NCBI RefSeq assembly: GCF_002027705.1
Contig: NZ_MBTG01000004.1
Coordinates: forward strand, 1-64,000
DNA: 64,000 bases
Direction: 5' to 3'
DNA from: Paenibacillus ferrarius
Lineage (GTDB): Bacteria > Bacillota > Bacilli > Paenibacillales > NBRC-103111
Shown: piece by piece, positions 9,015 to 17,839 of the stretch
Layout: every line of letters starts with the position of its first letter
How positions within the stretch are numbered: position 1 is the first letter of the stretch
Notes under the pieces: model-generated
Database searches by the model: none
What the model was told of the DNA's origin: nothing
The model's input: only the letters and a program-made list of their open reading frames with translations
Made by a program: the position numbers and the translations under genes

Positions 9015-9200
9015 TGTATGAAAACCCCTTTTCTCTTCCAACCTAATGACTCTATTATATGTCACACCGCAAAGTGTTACAAATAAACATCGAGATAAAA
9101 GCAGAAACGGAGCTCAACCCAAGGCTATTTGTAAGGAACGCGATATGTAGGGAATGCTCCAGCATATAGGCAATGTACATGGCTCACTGGTTTTGGAAAA

Positions 9201-9379
9201 CCTGCGTAAATACAGGATTTTTCCATCAAATCGTGTGAAAACACCAGAAAACCTGCGATTATGCAGGCTTTCTAAGCTTTTTCGTCCATGAAGCGAGAAA
9301 AGGCCGCAGAAAGATGCATAATCGCAGGCTTTTCACGATTGTGCTTATCTTCAAGAGGAAAAGGATGCATATTTGCAGG
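9201..9379. repeat. interspersed repeat family A cluster (CCTGCA/TGCAGG hairpins)
   Basis: Four related boxes occur at 9201-9216, 9252-9267, 9314-9328 and 9363-9379. They are short inverted repeats of the form CCTGC-N6-GCAGG, several carrying ATTATGC or ATAATGC cores. The second and third are in opposite orientation about 46 bp apart, as in the other family A loci near 20.1 and 47.3 kb. This fills most of the 480-bp gap between the helicase and the sigma factor gene. In 9015-9200 I see nothing else definite. Confidence 0.7.
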
Positions 9380-9455
9380 AAAATTGCGAAATAGACGAAC
9401 GCGAGCCAAACTGCCGGCATTCTTGGCGTACAAAGTCCACTTGCAGGGAAAAGAG

Positions 9456-9494
9456 GGCTGTCCTCAAGTAGATTTATCTACTTTGGGGACAACC
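9456..9494 (-). terminator. probable terminator of the sigma factor gene
   Basis: A long hairpin: the stem around GTCC-C-CAAAGTAGA / TCTACTTG-GGAC closes a TAAA loop, followed on the minus strand by CTCTTTTCC. The T tract is weak but the stem is strong and begins 2 nt after the stop codon. Confidence 0.6.
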
Positions 9495-9495
9495 C

Positions 9496-10029
9496 CTATC
9501 CGCCAGTTTCCCACTCCTCAAGGAGCCTTTGTTTAATCACATCCCGCGCTCGGAACAAGCGCTGCCGGACAACGCCCTCCGTCACGCCCAATTCGTTAGC
9601 CATATCCTTGTAGGATAAGTTATGTATCCATTTCATCGCAATAATTTGTCTATATGCCGGGCTGAGTTGATTGATGTACGTAATGATCGCTTCACGCATT
9701 AGTTTCAGTTCAACTTCTTTATCCAATGAAACCAAATATTCCGAAGTGGGCGCTGATTCCTTCATGCTGAGAAGGAGCTCCGTTTCCAGTTCATCCCGAT
9801 TGCGCTTATGCTTGCGGAGATGATTCAATGTTACATTCCGGGTAAGCTTCTTAATCCAGCTCTCATATTTATCGATCTCTTGAAGCAACGGTGCTTTACG
9901 GACAGCACGAAGAAACGACTCTTGAATAATATCTTCCACACCGGCATGATCTCTCAGGATAAAATAAATCATGGGATATACGAAAATGTAAAATTCTTGA
10001 TAGATCTGTTCCTGTGTGCTTTTATCCAA
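9496..10029 (-). CDS. ECF-type RNA polymerase sigma factor (sigma-70 family), 177 aa
   Basis: Region 2 occupies about residues 8-75 (IYQEFYIFVYPMIYF and GVEDIIQESFLRAVRK, the -10-recognising helix). Region 4 occupies about 115-170 (LSPAYRQIIAMKWIHNLSYKDMANELGVTEGVVRQRLFRAR, a helix-turn-helix for -35 recognition). The length and lack of region 3 are typical of ECF sigma factors. The start is a TTG with a poor ribosome binding site. No anti-sigma gene lies next to it; downstream is a repeat region and upstream an unrelated hydrolase. Its leader carries a nested hairpin (10081-10142) that may control expression. Confidence 0.88.
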   Translation of the reverse strand: MDKSTQEQIYQEFYIFVYPMIYFILRDHAGVEDIIQESFLRAVRKAPLLQEIDKYESWIKKLTRNVTLNHLRKHKRNRDELETELLLSMKESAPTSEYLVSLDKEVELKLMREAIITYINQLSPAYRQIIAMKWIHNLSYKDMANELGVTEGVVRQRLFRARDVIKQRLLEEWETGG

Positions 10030-10080
10030 CGTATAAAAGTCACTACTAAATATCAGTCTCAGAGACTTCGAAATAAACGC

Positions 10081-10142
10081 CCCCTAGCCTACCAGGTAGA
10101 ACAACAACGATGTTCCTACCTTATTTTAGGTCATTCAGGGGG
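10081..10142 (-). promoter_or_regulatory. nested stem-loop in the sigma factor leader
   Basis: On the minus strand three nested stems can pair in register: CCCCCT with AGGGGG (outer), CCTA with TAGG, and AGGTAG-AACA with TGTT-CTACCT (inner, one bulge, 7-nt loop). There is no T tract, so it is not an ordinary terminator. It sits about 50 nt upstream of the ECF sigma start and about 50 nt after the hydrolase stop codon. Confidence 0.5.
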
Positions 10143-10190
10143 AGTAAACAATAATAATCATGAAATAAAGTGAGAAAACTTGTATCGAGG

Positions 10191-10991
10191 CTATTTCAGC
10201 TTCTCCTTCAGCCATGCAAAGACATCATCCAATGCCTTTTCGTCTTCCTTCCGAGGAAACCGATGGTCCAGCCCAGTATATAAGGCCATAGTATATGGCT
10301 TCCCTGCCTCCTCCAACGCATTAGCTAACTTGCGGGCATGTCCAATATCGACCTGACTATCATTGGTTCCATGGACAATATAGATGGGGGTATGAATCTC
10401 TTCGGCCCAAAGCGCCGGAGAACGGTCCATGTATGCCTCAGCCTGTTTCTTCGGGTGACCAACGACGCGTTTCAGCATGCGCCGCAGGTCAACCCGCTGC
10501 TCATAGGTGTCCAGCATATCGCTTACGCCTCCCCAAACCACAACAGGTCCCACTCCGCTGTATTCTCTGGCTGCCCGCATCGCCATGACAGCCCCTCTGG
10601 AAAATCCGATGAGCGACACTGGACCGGGTACTACCTCATCCAGCCCTTGCACGACGTCGATAGCATGAAACAAATCATACCGATCTTCCCCGGCGAAATC
10701 CTCACGGCCTTCTCCGCCTTCATTGCCGCGATAATAAGGTGCAAAGACAACGAAACCGCGCTGTGCCATCGAGACGATTCTTCGCTTCCGAACCATGCCA
10801 ACACGTTTGATACCGCCGCGGCAGTAGATGACAGCAGGCAGAGGACCTGAGCCGTCCGGAACAGCCAGAAGCCCTTTCACTTTTAAACCTTGGCTCACAT
10901 ACGTTAGAATATATAAGGATATATGCTTCATGAAGCAGCGGATTTGTTCTTTGCTGAGCAATTGGCCATCTTGTAGAACGAATTGTGCCAT
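10191..10991 (-). CDS. alpha/beta hydrolase (S9 prolyl-oligopeptidase-like), 266 aa
   Basis: An alpha/beta hydrolase fold with oxyanion region CRGG, nucleophile elbow GFSRG (Ser near residue 141), acidic residue in VHGTNDSQV and catalytic His in GLDHRFP near the C-terminus, in the order Ser-Asp-His. This matches the S9/dienelactone-hydrolase-like group, which includes peptidases and esterases; the substrate is unknown. There is no signal peptide, so it is cytoplasmic. The ATG at 10991 is preferred to a GTG two codons upstream because AAAGGGGG then has 11-nt spacing. Confidence 0.82.
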   Translation of the reverse strand: MAQFVLQDGQLLSKEQIRCFMKHISLYILTYVSQGLKVKGLLAVPDGSGPLPAVIYCRGGIKRVGMVRKRRIVSMAQRGFVVFAPYYRGNEGGEGREDFAGEDRYDLFHAIDVVQGLDEVVPGPVSLIGFSRGAVMAMRAAREYSGVGPVVVWGGVSDMLDTYEQRVDLRRMLKRVVGHPKKQAEAYMDRSPALWAEEIHTPIYIVHGTNDSQVDIGHARKLANALEEAGKPYTMALYTGLDHRFPRKEDEKALDDVFAWLKEKLK

Positions 10992-11079
10992 GTGCACCGG
11001 TTCCCCCTTTTTGACAGGTCAGTTGTCATCCTATAAACTAAAAGTGTTCTACCTATTTTCCATCCGAAGGGATGAAACT

Positions 11080-11337
11080 ATGAATACAGATTTTGAGAAC
11101 GAGTTTAATTCCTTAGTTGTTAAAACCGCTGAACTTATCACAGGCGACACGTCACCTGAAATGATTGAGAAAATTAAGATTTGGGCTTTTTTCAATCATG
11201 TTCATAAATCGCTCCCGAATCTGACCTCCCACTGGAATCAAACTCATCCGGAAGGGAAAGCGGAGGTTCGCAGCATTTTTGAAGAGATTCGTGCATTAAA
11301 TCAAAGCTTGCAAGCGAAAAATCAGGAACAGAAGTGA
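11080..11337 (+). CDS. small conserved protein, YusU/DUF2573-like, 85 aa
   Basis: A short, mostly helical cytoplasmic protein beginning MNTDFENEFNSLVVKTAELI. The pattern (E-F-SLV-K-AELITG-TSPEM-EKIK-W..HV-KS-P-L..HW, then IFEEIRALN) resembles the small Bacillus protein YusU (DUF2573), of unknown function. GAAGGGA lies upstream of the ATG at 11080. It is divergent from the hydrolase gene and followed by its own terminator. Confidence 0.6.
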   Translation: MNTDFENEFNSLVVKTAELITGDTSPEMIEKIKIWAFFNHVHKSLPNLTSHWNQTHPEGKAEVRSIFEEIRALNQSLQAKNQEQK

Positions 11338-11340
11338 GAA

Positions 11341-11377
11341 AGCGGACTCCCAACCGTAGGACGGGGTCCGCTTTTTT
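11341..11377 (+). terminator. Rho-independent terminator after YusU-like gene
   Basis: Stem AGCGGAC / GTCCGCT with a loop of about 18 nt, followed by six T residues (11372-11377). Confidence 0.85.
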
Positions 11378-11383
11378 ACCACA

Positions 11384-11425
11384 ATAGAAAGCATAAGTTT
11401 TCGGTTCCCGAAAACGTCTTTCTAT
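11384..11425. repeat. 42-bp interrupted palindrome between convergent genes
   Basis: Outer arms ATAGAAAG / CTTTCTAT (8 bp) and inner arms GTTTTCGG / CCGAAAAC (8 bp) around a 3-nt loop, with a 5/2-nt internal loop. It follows directly on the preceding terminator and is not followed by a T tract, so its role is open: mRNA 3'-end stabiliser, or the trace of a small mobile element. Confidence 0.6.
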
Positions 11426-11489
11426 TTGGCGATAAAACCTACCTCTAAACGCGGTCGCTCATCTTTGAATGGCCTCGATAGAGGTTTTC

Positions 11490-12266
11490 TCATTTTTTAT
11501 TGAGCAGCCCCGATGCCACACGGTCAAATAAACGCGGGAATAAATGAAACAATTTGATGCCTACTCCGGCAACAAAGGGGAGATCCCTCTCCGAATGATT
11601 TCTTTCAATCGCTTTTATCATCACCTTGACAACCTTCTCCGGTTTCAGCATGAACCAAGAAATGTTTTTCACATAATTTCCGCTTGGGTCTGCTTTATCG
11701 AAGAAAGGCGTAGCAATTGGTCCTGGGTTAATTGCGGTTACGGAAATGCCCGTTCGCATTAATTCTTGCCGTAAGCTGTTGGTAAAGCCAAGTACGGCAT
11801 GCTTCGTAGCCGCATAACCTGTCGATTTGGCGGAACCGATCTTGCCTGCCATAGAAGCGATATTCACAATATGACCGCTCCCCGCCTTCAGCATAGGAGG
11901 AAGTACCGCTTGCGTAACACGGACGATCCCCAAATAATTGACGTTCATCATCTCTTCAAAGTGAGCAAACGGCGCCCCTGCGAAGGATTCAAAGATGCCA
12001 TAGCCAGCGTTATTGACCAAAATATCAATGCGGCCGAACCTCGCAATCACCTGCTCAATCACTTCATTGACCTGTTCGGTTTGGGTAACATCCATCGCAT
12101 AGACGGCATTCTGTCCCTGCAAGCTCGCGGCGATGTCCTCAAGCTTGTCGGTGCTCCGCGCTGTTAATATGGGAATGGCTCCCTTGGCCGCAAATTGTCT
12201 AGCCATCTCCGCCCCAATGCCGCTGGAAGCACCTGTGATCAAAACGATTTTGTTCGAAATGTTCAA
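11490..12266 (-). CDS. short-chain dehydrogenase/reductase, 258 aa
   Basis: A classical SDR: cofactor motif TGASSGIG (residues 11-18), NNAG near residue 87, catalytic Ser in IASMAG and YAATK (Tyr/Lys) near 151-155. The PGPIATPF segment follows. TARS after the second strand (residues 36-39) places Arg where NADP-preferring enzymes have it. The C-terminal extension (LPFVAGVGIKLFHLFPRLFDR) is hydrophobic, as in YqjQ/DltE-like SDRs, suggesting membrane association or a lipid-like substrate (inference). The substrate is unknown. Confidence 0.88.
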   Translation of the reverse strand: MNISNKIVLITGASSGIGAEMARQFAAKGAIPILTARSTDKLEDIAASLQGQNAVYAMDVTQTEQVNEVIEQVIARFGRIDILVNNAGYGIFESFAGAPFAHFEEMMNVNYLGIVRVTQAVLPPMLKAGSGHIVNIASMAGKIGSAKSTGYAATKHAVLGFTNSLRQELMRTGISVTAINPGPIATPFFDKADPSGNYVKNISWFMLKPEKVVKVMIKAIERNHSERDLPFVAGVGIKLFHLFPRLFDRVASGLLNKK

Positions 12267-12294
12267 CGCTCATTCTCCTCATAACGTCAATTGC

Positions 12295-12331
12295 AAAAAA
12301 AATGGAGATACCGCTCACGCAGCTCTCCATT
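12295..12331 (-). terminator. Rho-independent terminator after cheX
   Basis: The minus strand has a perfect 8-bp stem AATGGAGA / TCTCCATT with a 15-nt loop, followed by eight T residues (12295-12302 read as A on the plus strand). Confidence 0.88.
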
Positions 12332-12357
12332 CCCTGTAACTTATGTATCCCTATTCA

Positions 12358-12816
12358 CTACGTTATTAATACTTGAATATCTAATTCACCAATACTTTCC
12401 ATAATCAAAGGGATCGTTAGCGCTTTCTTCGGTATAAAGCCCGCAGCTGTTGCCGATTGAACGATCTTCGGTGGTGTAATATCGACCCGTACCCCTTGGT
12501 TGAAAAGCATTGTGCTTGCATTGCCGCTAATCATGTTCCCAAGCTCTGAAATCGCACTCTTGCCCATTTCGTCCATTTCGGTAATGACGAATCCGCCCAT
12601 CATAGCAGAAACCATTTTCAAAGCAACATCCTCAGCTAGGCCGAATACAATATCGCCTTCCATTTGCCCGGTCATCCCGATTTGGATCCAAATATACTTC
12701 TCCACAAATTTGACGTCTTTGACGCCGAGCTGCCCTGTTGTGGGGCGAATGTTAGCAACTTGCTCGATGACGATTCTAGCCGACTCCAAAAAGGGATTAA
12801 TGTACTCAGCCTTCAT
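12358..12816 (-). CDS. cheX: chemotaxis phosphatase CheX, 152 aa
   Basis: Matches the CheX/CheC/FliY phosphatase family. It contains the catalytic E-x2-N helix (SELGNMISGNAS, near residues 90-101) and the flanking GDIVFGL and KMVSAMMGG segments. CheX dephosphorylates CheY-P-like receivers and works as a dimer in the cytoplasm. It stands alone here, about 14 kb from the chemosensory operon at 27.9-35 kb and with no CheY nearby, so its receiver partner cannot be named; the CheB-like receiver of that operon is a candidate (inference). Confidence 0.85.
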   Translation of the reverse strand: MKAEYINPFLESARIVIEQVANIRPTTGQLGVKDVKFVEKYIWIQIGMTGQMEGDIVFGLAEDVALKMVSAMMGGFVITEMDEMGKSAISELGNMISGNASTMLFNQGVRVDITPPKIVQSATAAGFIPKKALTIPLIMESIGELDIQVLIT

Positions 12817-13066
12817 AGCTCCGCTCCGATCTCAGTTGTGAATAAGTTCCCACAGAAAAACGACCTTTTTCAACATTATACCTAAAAATTTAGGACAAGT
12901 ATACTGTCATTTTTCATAAAATAGTTCCTTCTACTCACATACACAAACGCTTGCTGCCCTCATACTAAAATTGTCAAAACTTCTGTTAATTCATTCCTTT
13001 TAGAAGGAAAACCCCACCCAGACAAGGAAGAATATATAATATGGTGTCGAATCCTGATACACTTAT

Positions 13067-13080
13067 GGGGGGAATCCCCC
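13067..13080 (+). promoter_or_regulatory. GC hairpin just upstream of the kinase ribosome binding site
   Basis: GGGGG-AAT-CCCCC forms a compact hairpin ending about 5 nt before the AAAAGGAG ribosome binding site of the PAS kinase gene. A TATAAT-like box lies at 13034-13039. The hairpin could influence translation; no alternative pairing was established. Confidence 0.35.
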
Positions 13081-13105
13081 TTAAAAGGAGCGCTGAAAGT
13101 CCATT

Positions 13106-14797
13106 ATGTTTAAACAGCATGCGACAACTAAAAAGTTTACGCTCTATCATCTTGCCCTCGTTTATCATATAATCGCCATTGCTTTGATTGGTACGGATTT
13201 CTTCTTTCTGCATCATTTGGCCTATGTGCAAGCTCATTGTTATGTTGGTATTGCCATTGATATCGTTGTTTTTGCAGTTATTCTTGGGATAGCCATCTAT
13301 GGCATCAAAACGGTGAAAAGAACAGAAGTCTCCATCATTGAAACTGCGGAGCGATACAAGTCCTTATATGATAATCATCCGGATTCCATCATTTCCTTTA
13401 GTCTAGACGGGGAGGTCCTGTCTACTAATCATGGGTTGGAGAGCCTACTGGGCCTAAGTCGCGAGACCGCCGTACTGACTTCTTTCATCCCGATGATAAA
13501 TCCGCCTGATCTGCTTAAAGCCCTTCATCATTTCCAGGTCGCTTCCGCTGGGATGCCGCAGAATTTCGAGGCCGCTTTTGTGCATCAAATGGGATTTCCG
13601 ATCCAGTCGAATGTGACTTTCGTCCCAACGATGGTCGATGGCCATATCGTAGGCGTTTATGCCATTTTGAAGGATTTGACGGAAGTCAAGGAACAAAAGA
13701 AAGAAATTGATAAGCTCTACAAACAAAATCAGCTCATTCTGAATTCGGTATCGGAGGGAATTTACGGCATTGATATGAGCGGGCGAACCATCTTCTGGAA
13801 CCAAGCTGCTGAAGCCATTACCGGATGGAAAGTGGATGAAATGCTGGGCAGGCAGATCCATAATCTGATTCGCCCTACCAAAAGCGACGGCACTTATTAC
13901 TCCAATGAAGAAAGCCCCATCCTGAACACGATTCTAGACCATGAAGTTTCGGTGATGAAAGAGGACAGGTTCTGGCGCAAGGACGGCACGACGTTCCCCG
14001 TCGAGTACATGTCTAGTCCCATGCTGGAAGGAAGAGGACAAGTGCTCGGCACGGTCATTACCTTCAAGGATATTACGGAGCTGAAAAAGACGCAGGAGCT
14101 GCTGATTAAATCAGACAAGCTGTCTGCCGTAGGTCAGCTCGCTGCCGGCGTTGCCCATGAAATCCGCAATCCGCTGACAGCGTTAAAGGGATTTTTGCAG
14201 CTCTTGAAAACAAATAACGAAAGAGAGCAGTACTATATTGAAATCATGCAAAAAGAACTGCAGCGCATTGAGTTTATTGTGAATGAGTTCCTGTTTGTTT
14301 CGAAGCCGCAAGCCACACACTTTGTAACCCGCACGGTTGATTCCATCGTCATGAGTACGATTGAGCTTCTGCAGCCGCAAGCCTTGCTTGGCAACATTGA
14401 GATTGCCGCTGAGATTGCACCGGGGCTGCCGATGGTTTCGTGTGATGAGCATCAGATTAAGCAAGTATTCATTAATATTCTCAAAAATGCCTTAGAAGCG
14501 ATGGACCAAGGTGGTACTCTTCGTATCGAAGCAGAACCCGATGCATACGGACGCAACATCACCATACGCTTCATTGATCAGGGATGCGGCATTGCCCCTG
14601 AACGACTTCCGAAGCTTGGAGAGCCTTTCTATAGCACGAAGGAAAAAGGGACAGGCCTTGGCCTCATGGTCTGTTACCGAATCATTGAAGCCCACGGCGG
14701 CTTAATGCAAATTCGCAGTAAATTGGAAGAAGGAACAACGGTCGAAATCACACTGCCTTCCACCACGACCAACATACATAAGGGAGTGTCTGAGTAA
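13106..14797 (+). CDS. PAS-domain sensor histidine kinase (KinA/KinE-like), 563 aa
   Basis: Two N-terminal membrane helices (about residues 13-35 and 43-68) are followed by two PAS domains (about 80-195 and 205-325) and a HisKA domain with the H-box VAHEIRNPLTALKGFLQLL near residue 353. A HATPase_c domain follows with N (NILKNALEAM), G1 (DQGCGIAP) and G2 (GTGLGLMVC) boxes. The architecture is that of Bacillus-type orphan sporulation or phosphorelay kinases such as KinA-KinE. No response regulator is adjacent, consistent with feeding a phosphorelay (inference). It is coupled to the next gene by a 1-nt overlap. Confidence 0.9.
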   Translation: MFKQHATTKKFTLYHLALVYHIIAIALIGTDFFFLHHLAYVQAHCYVGIAIDIVVFAVILGIAIYGIKTVKRTEVSIIETAERYKSLYDNHPDSIISFSLDGEVLSTNHGLESLLGLSRETAVLTSFIPMINPPDLLKALHHFQVASAGMPQNFEAAFVHQMGFPIQSNVTFVPTMVDGHIVGVYAILKDLTEVKEQKKEIDKLYKQNQLILNSVSEGIYGIDMSGRTIFWNQAAEAITGWKVDEMLGRQIHNLIRPTKSDGTYYSNEESPILNTILDHEVSVMKEDRFWRKDGTTFPVEYMSSPMLEGRGQVLGTVITFKDITELKKTQELLIKSDKLSAVGQLAAGVAHEIRNPLTALKGFLQLLKTNNEREQYYIEIMQKELQRIEFIVNEFLFVSKPQATHFVTRTVDSIVMSTIELLQPQALLGNIEIAAEIAPGLPMVSCDEHQIKQVFINILKNALEAMDQGGTLRIEAEPDAYGRNITIRFIDQGCGIAPERLPKLGEPFYSTKEKGTGLGLMVCYRIIEAHGGLMQIRSKLEEGTTVEITLPSTTTNIHKGVSE

Positions 14798-15576
14798 TGA
14801 AAGGTTTTCTCATTGATTTAGATGGTACGCTGTACCGGGGGCATGAGCCCATCCCTCATGCCGCGGCTTTCATCCAGTGGCTGCAGCGGCACCAGATGCC
14901 GTTCCTGCTGGTGACGAATAATTCGTCACGTACGCCTGAGCAGGTGGCCGAGCATCTTCTAGCGTTCGGCATCGAAGTTCCCCCAGCAGCCATCTACACA
15001 TCGTCTCAGGCTGCTGCGCAGTACTTGACCGAGCAGCGCGGCGGCAACCGCGTGCATATCGTCGGCGAAGCCGGCCTGCGGATCGCCTTGGCGGCGGCAG
15101 GCTTCGCCAGTGATGAGACGACGCCGGACTACGTCGTCCAAGGCATTGATCGCAGCTTCTCCTATGAGAAGCTGACGGAAGCGGTCCGCCATGTGAAGCA
15201 GGGCGCGACCTATGTATTAACCAATCCCGACCGCATGCTGCCGTCGGATGGGGGGCTTATGCCAGGCGCAGGCTCCCTGGCCGCAGCGATCACCGCCGCC
15301 TCCGGCGTGGAGCCGGTGGTGATCGGCAAGCCTTCGCCGATCATCATGGCTTACGCCACGGAGCGGCTAGGTTTGCCCCCCGCCGATGTCTGGGTCATCG
15401 GCGACAACGTGCATACCGACATCCGCGGAGGCGCGGTGTCGGGGTGCCGCACGGCGCTCGTGCTGACAGGCGTCGCTACGGCGGACAACGTGCACGAGCA
15501 AGTGGCGTCGGCGGGCGTGACGCCGGACTTGATCTGCTCTGATTTGCAGCATTTTATGGACCAATTTAAAGCTTAG
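14797..15576 (+). CDS. HAD-IIA (NagD/AraL/YutF-like) phosphatase, 259 aa
   Basis: Motif I is FLIDLDGTLYRG (residues 4-15, nucleophile Asp). The motif II region LVTNNSSRTPEQVA is diagnostic of the NagD/p-nitrophenylphosphatase subfamily. Motif III Lys is in VIGKPSPIIM and motif IV is VIGDNVHTDIRGG. Members dephosphorylate small sugar or nucleotide phosphates with broad specificity. The ATG overlaps the kinase stop codon, so the two are co-translated. Confidence 0.88.
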   Translation: MKGFLIDLDGTLYRGHEPIPHAAAFIQWLQRHQMPFLLVTNNSSRTPEQVAEHLLAFGIEVPPAAIYTSSQAAAQYLTEQRGGNRVHIVGEAGLRIALAAAGFASDETTPDYVVQGIDRSFSYEKLTEAVRHVKQGATYVLTNPDRMLPSDGGLMPGAGSLAAAITAASGVEPVVIGKPSPIIMAYATERLGLPPADVWVIGDNVHTDIRGGAVSGCRTALVLTGVATADNVHEQVASAGVTPDLICSDLQHFMDQFKA

Positions 15577-15587
15577 TGCTTGTTCAA

Positions 15588-15640
15588 CCAAAAAAAGGCT
15601 GTCTCACAAGGTTAAAAAACCTAGAGGCAGCCTTCTTCTC
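15588..15640. terminator. bidirectional terminator between convergent operons
   Basis: An 11-bp stem (AAGGCTGTCTC / GAGGCAGCCTT with one G-U pair) around a 17-nt loop. The minus-strand side is followed by a long T tract, so it best terminates the padR operon; the plus side has only CTTCTTCTC. Confidence 0.85.
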
Positions 15641-15688
15641 ATTCTTTATATCCTGCTTTCCCCTCCCCACGCTGGACGCCAACCCGAT

Positions 15689-16267
15689 CTACTCGATACG
15701 ATCCCAGTCCACTTCCAGCGGGGCATTTCGTTCTTGCAGACGGCCCTCTCTGGCATCCTTCCGCAGTTCTTCCAGCCATTTAAGCTCGCAGAAAGCTCGT
15801 TTATAGCCGCCTACCATCATCTGCAGCACAACGCGCGGAACCGAATGAATGTGTTCTTCATACACACTTTTTGTACGCTGCATAATGATTTTCTGCGCCA
15901 TAATCTTATGTTCGAGAATTTCCGCAATTTTCGCCTGATCGCCATGAACGGTGAAAGGAAGAGCCACATACAACGGGTGGTAATGTTTAATTTCCTCGTG
16001 CAGCTGCTCGACCAGCAGTTCTTGAAATTTATTTTTACCGGCTTCCGTAATTTGATAGACCGTTTTCTCAGGGCGATTCGTATCCCGAACGACCTCTAGT
16101 GCTTCAACTAAGCCGTCCTTGCGAAGCTGATCCATCGCATAATACAGGGAGCCATCCTGCAGCTTCATGTACGTATGCATGCTTCTTTCTTTCATCGTTT
16201 GACGAATATCATACGTGTGCCGGTTGGCTTCCATCAATAAGCCCAAAATGACAAGCTTCATCGACAT
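15689..16267 (-). CDS. PadR-family transcriptional regulator, 192 aa
   Basis: An N-terminal PadR winged helix (residues 1-75) has the family pattern LVILGLLMEANRHTYDIR and LQDGSLYYAMDQLRKDGLV. A C-terminal helical domain of the Vir/AphA type (about 95-185) mediates dimerisation. PadR repressors often control adjacent exporter genes and bind hydrophobic drugs. The ATG has GGGGG 8 nt upstream. It lies 12 nt after the MFS exporter gene on the same strand, so it is the second gene of an autoregulated exporter operon (inference). Confidence 0.9.
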   Translation of the reverse strand: MSMKLVILGLLMEANRHTYDIRQTMKERSMHTYMKLQDGSLYYAMDQLRKDGLVEALEVVRDTNRPEKTVYQITEAGKNKFQELLVEQLHEEIKHYHPLYVALPFTVHGDQAKIAEILEHKIMAQKIIMQRTKSVYEEHIHSVPRVVLQMMVGGYKRAFCELKWLEELRKDAREGRLQERNAPLEVDWDRIE

Positions 16268-16279
16268 CCATGCTACCCC

Positions 16280-17806
16280 CTAGTGTCCTACAGGCGCGCT
16301 TCCTTTGACTGGTGCACTCCCTACCTCAAGTTTAGCATTTCCCATCATAAGAATGAAGATGAGGCCGATCACGGCAAGAACGATGGTCGTTTGGAAGACG
16401 ACAGCAATCGAATCCGCTAAAGCGACTAGAAGCTTGTGCAGCACCTCTGGCGGAATATTGGCACGCACTTGAGGCTGCAGCAGCATGCGAGCATCATGAA
16501 ATTTCTCCGCCATGGCAGGATCATTCAGTGAAGCCGTGATGTTGTCTCGGAGGGAGTTCACTTGAATGCTGCCGAAGATCGCAACCCCGATCGCGGAGCC
16601 AACGGAACGGAAGAAACCAACCAGTGAGGTGACCGTGCCTCGGCGGCGGAAATCAATTTTGTGCAGCGCCGACATCGAAGTAATCGGAAAGCAAGCACCA
16701 ATGCCAAGGCCAAGAAGAATCATATACGTTGTAATTACCCAACGCTCTGAATCAAACGACAGACCGCCAAGCAGCGACGTGGCAACCAGCATAAGAGCGA
16801 CGGAAACCAACATAACATTGCGATAGGAGAATCTCCCGATGAAACGTCCCCCCAAGGCACTGCTGACAACGACACCAAGCATCATTGGTGTTAACGTGGA
16901 GCCTGCTGTTGTTGCTGAGCCTTCAAATACACCTTGGATGAACAAAGGAATGTAGGTTCCTGCGGAAATCAGCACAGCACCATACGCGAAGCTGACACCC
17001 ATACTGGAGGTGAACAACCGATTTTTGAACAAATCCAATGGGATAATCGGTTCCGCTTCATATTTTTCCACCAAAATAAATACAACTAACAGAACGGCAA
17101 AGCCAACGAACAGACCGATAATTTGCCAAGAATTCCAAGCATACTCTTTGCCGCCAAGTTCTAAAGCAAACATGAGGGATACAATTGCAGCAGTCAATAG
17201 AACCGTACCGCCCCAATCGATCTTAGCTTTGCTGTGCTCTACAGAACCGTGGTAAGAGAAAATAATAAGGAGTAAAGAAACGACACCAAGTGGAAGATTA
17301 ATAAAGAAAATCCATTCCCATGTCACATGGTCCGTGAAGTAAGCGCCGATAATCGGCCCCAGTACGCTGGACAAGCCGAATACAGCTCCAAACAATCCCT
17401 GCATCTTCCCTCTTTTTTCCGGAGGAAATATGTCAAAAATAATAGCGAACGTGATGGGCATCAACGCACCGCCGCCGATCCCCTGAATGGCGCGGTAAAT
17501 GATGAGCTCGGTCATCGAAGTGGCTGTCCCGCAGAGGGCAGAACCGATCATGAATACAATGATCCCGATAATAAAAAACAATTTGCGGCCATACATATCG
17601 GAGAGCTTGCCGAAAATAGGCATAGCAGCAACGTTCGCAATCAAATACGCTGAGAATACCCAAACGAATTGACTGAAGCCTCCTAATTTGGAAACGATCG
17701 TGGGCATCGCGGTAGAAACGATCGTCTGATCTAGAGACGCCAATAAAAGTCCCAGCATCAAACCAACAACCGTCCAGGTTGTGTTTGACTTACGTGTTAA
17801 CGACAT
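16280..17806 (-). CDS. DHA2-family MFS multidrug exporter (EmrB/QacA type), 508 aa
   Basis: Fourteen predicted membrane segments and the DHA2 hallmarks: [13 protein letters not shown] in TM1 (motif D1), [14 protein letters not shown] (motif A) and the motif C-like [14 protein letters not shown] in TM5. The family exports cationic drugs and dyes with proton antiport. Its partner gene is a PadR repressor, and the upstream region holds two palindromes over the promoter. GGAGATTCACCTC precedes the ATG. Confidence 0.93.
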   Translation of the reverse strand: MSLTRKSNTTWTVVGLMLGLLLASLDQTIVSTAMPTIVSKLGGFSQFVWVFSAYLIANVAAMPIFGKLSDMYGRKLFFIIGIIVFMIGSALCGTATSMTELIIYRAIQGIGGGALMPITFAIIFDIFPPEKRGKMQGLFGAVFGLSSVLGPIIGAYFTDHVTWEWIFFINLPLGVVSLLLIIFSYHGSVEHSKAKIDWGGTVLLTAAIVSLMFALELGGKEYAWNSWQIIGLFVGFAVLLVVFILVEKYEAEPIIPLDLFKNRLFTSSMGVSFAYGAVLISAGTYIPLFIQGVFEGSATTAGSTLTPMMLGVVVSSALGGRFIGRFSYRNVMLVSVALMLVATSLLGGLSFDSERWVITTYMILLGLGIGACFPITSMSALHKIDFRRRGTVTSLVGFFRSVGSAIGVAIFGSIQVNSLRDNITASLNDPAMAEKFHDARMLLQPQVRANIPPEVLHKLLVALADSIAVVFQTTIVLAVIGLIFILMMGNAKLEVGSAPVKGSAPVGH

Positions 17807-17839
17807 GAGGTGAATCTCCTTTTATCTTTTAATTTATAT

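Noticed and set aside
11433..11489. Terminator for the SDR gene
   Set aside because: A 7-bp stem (ACCTCTA / TAGAGGT) with a 31-nt loop and only four T; too weak to call.
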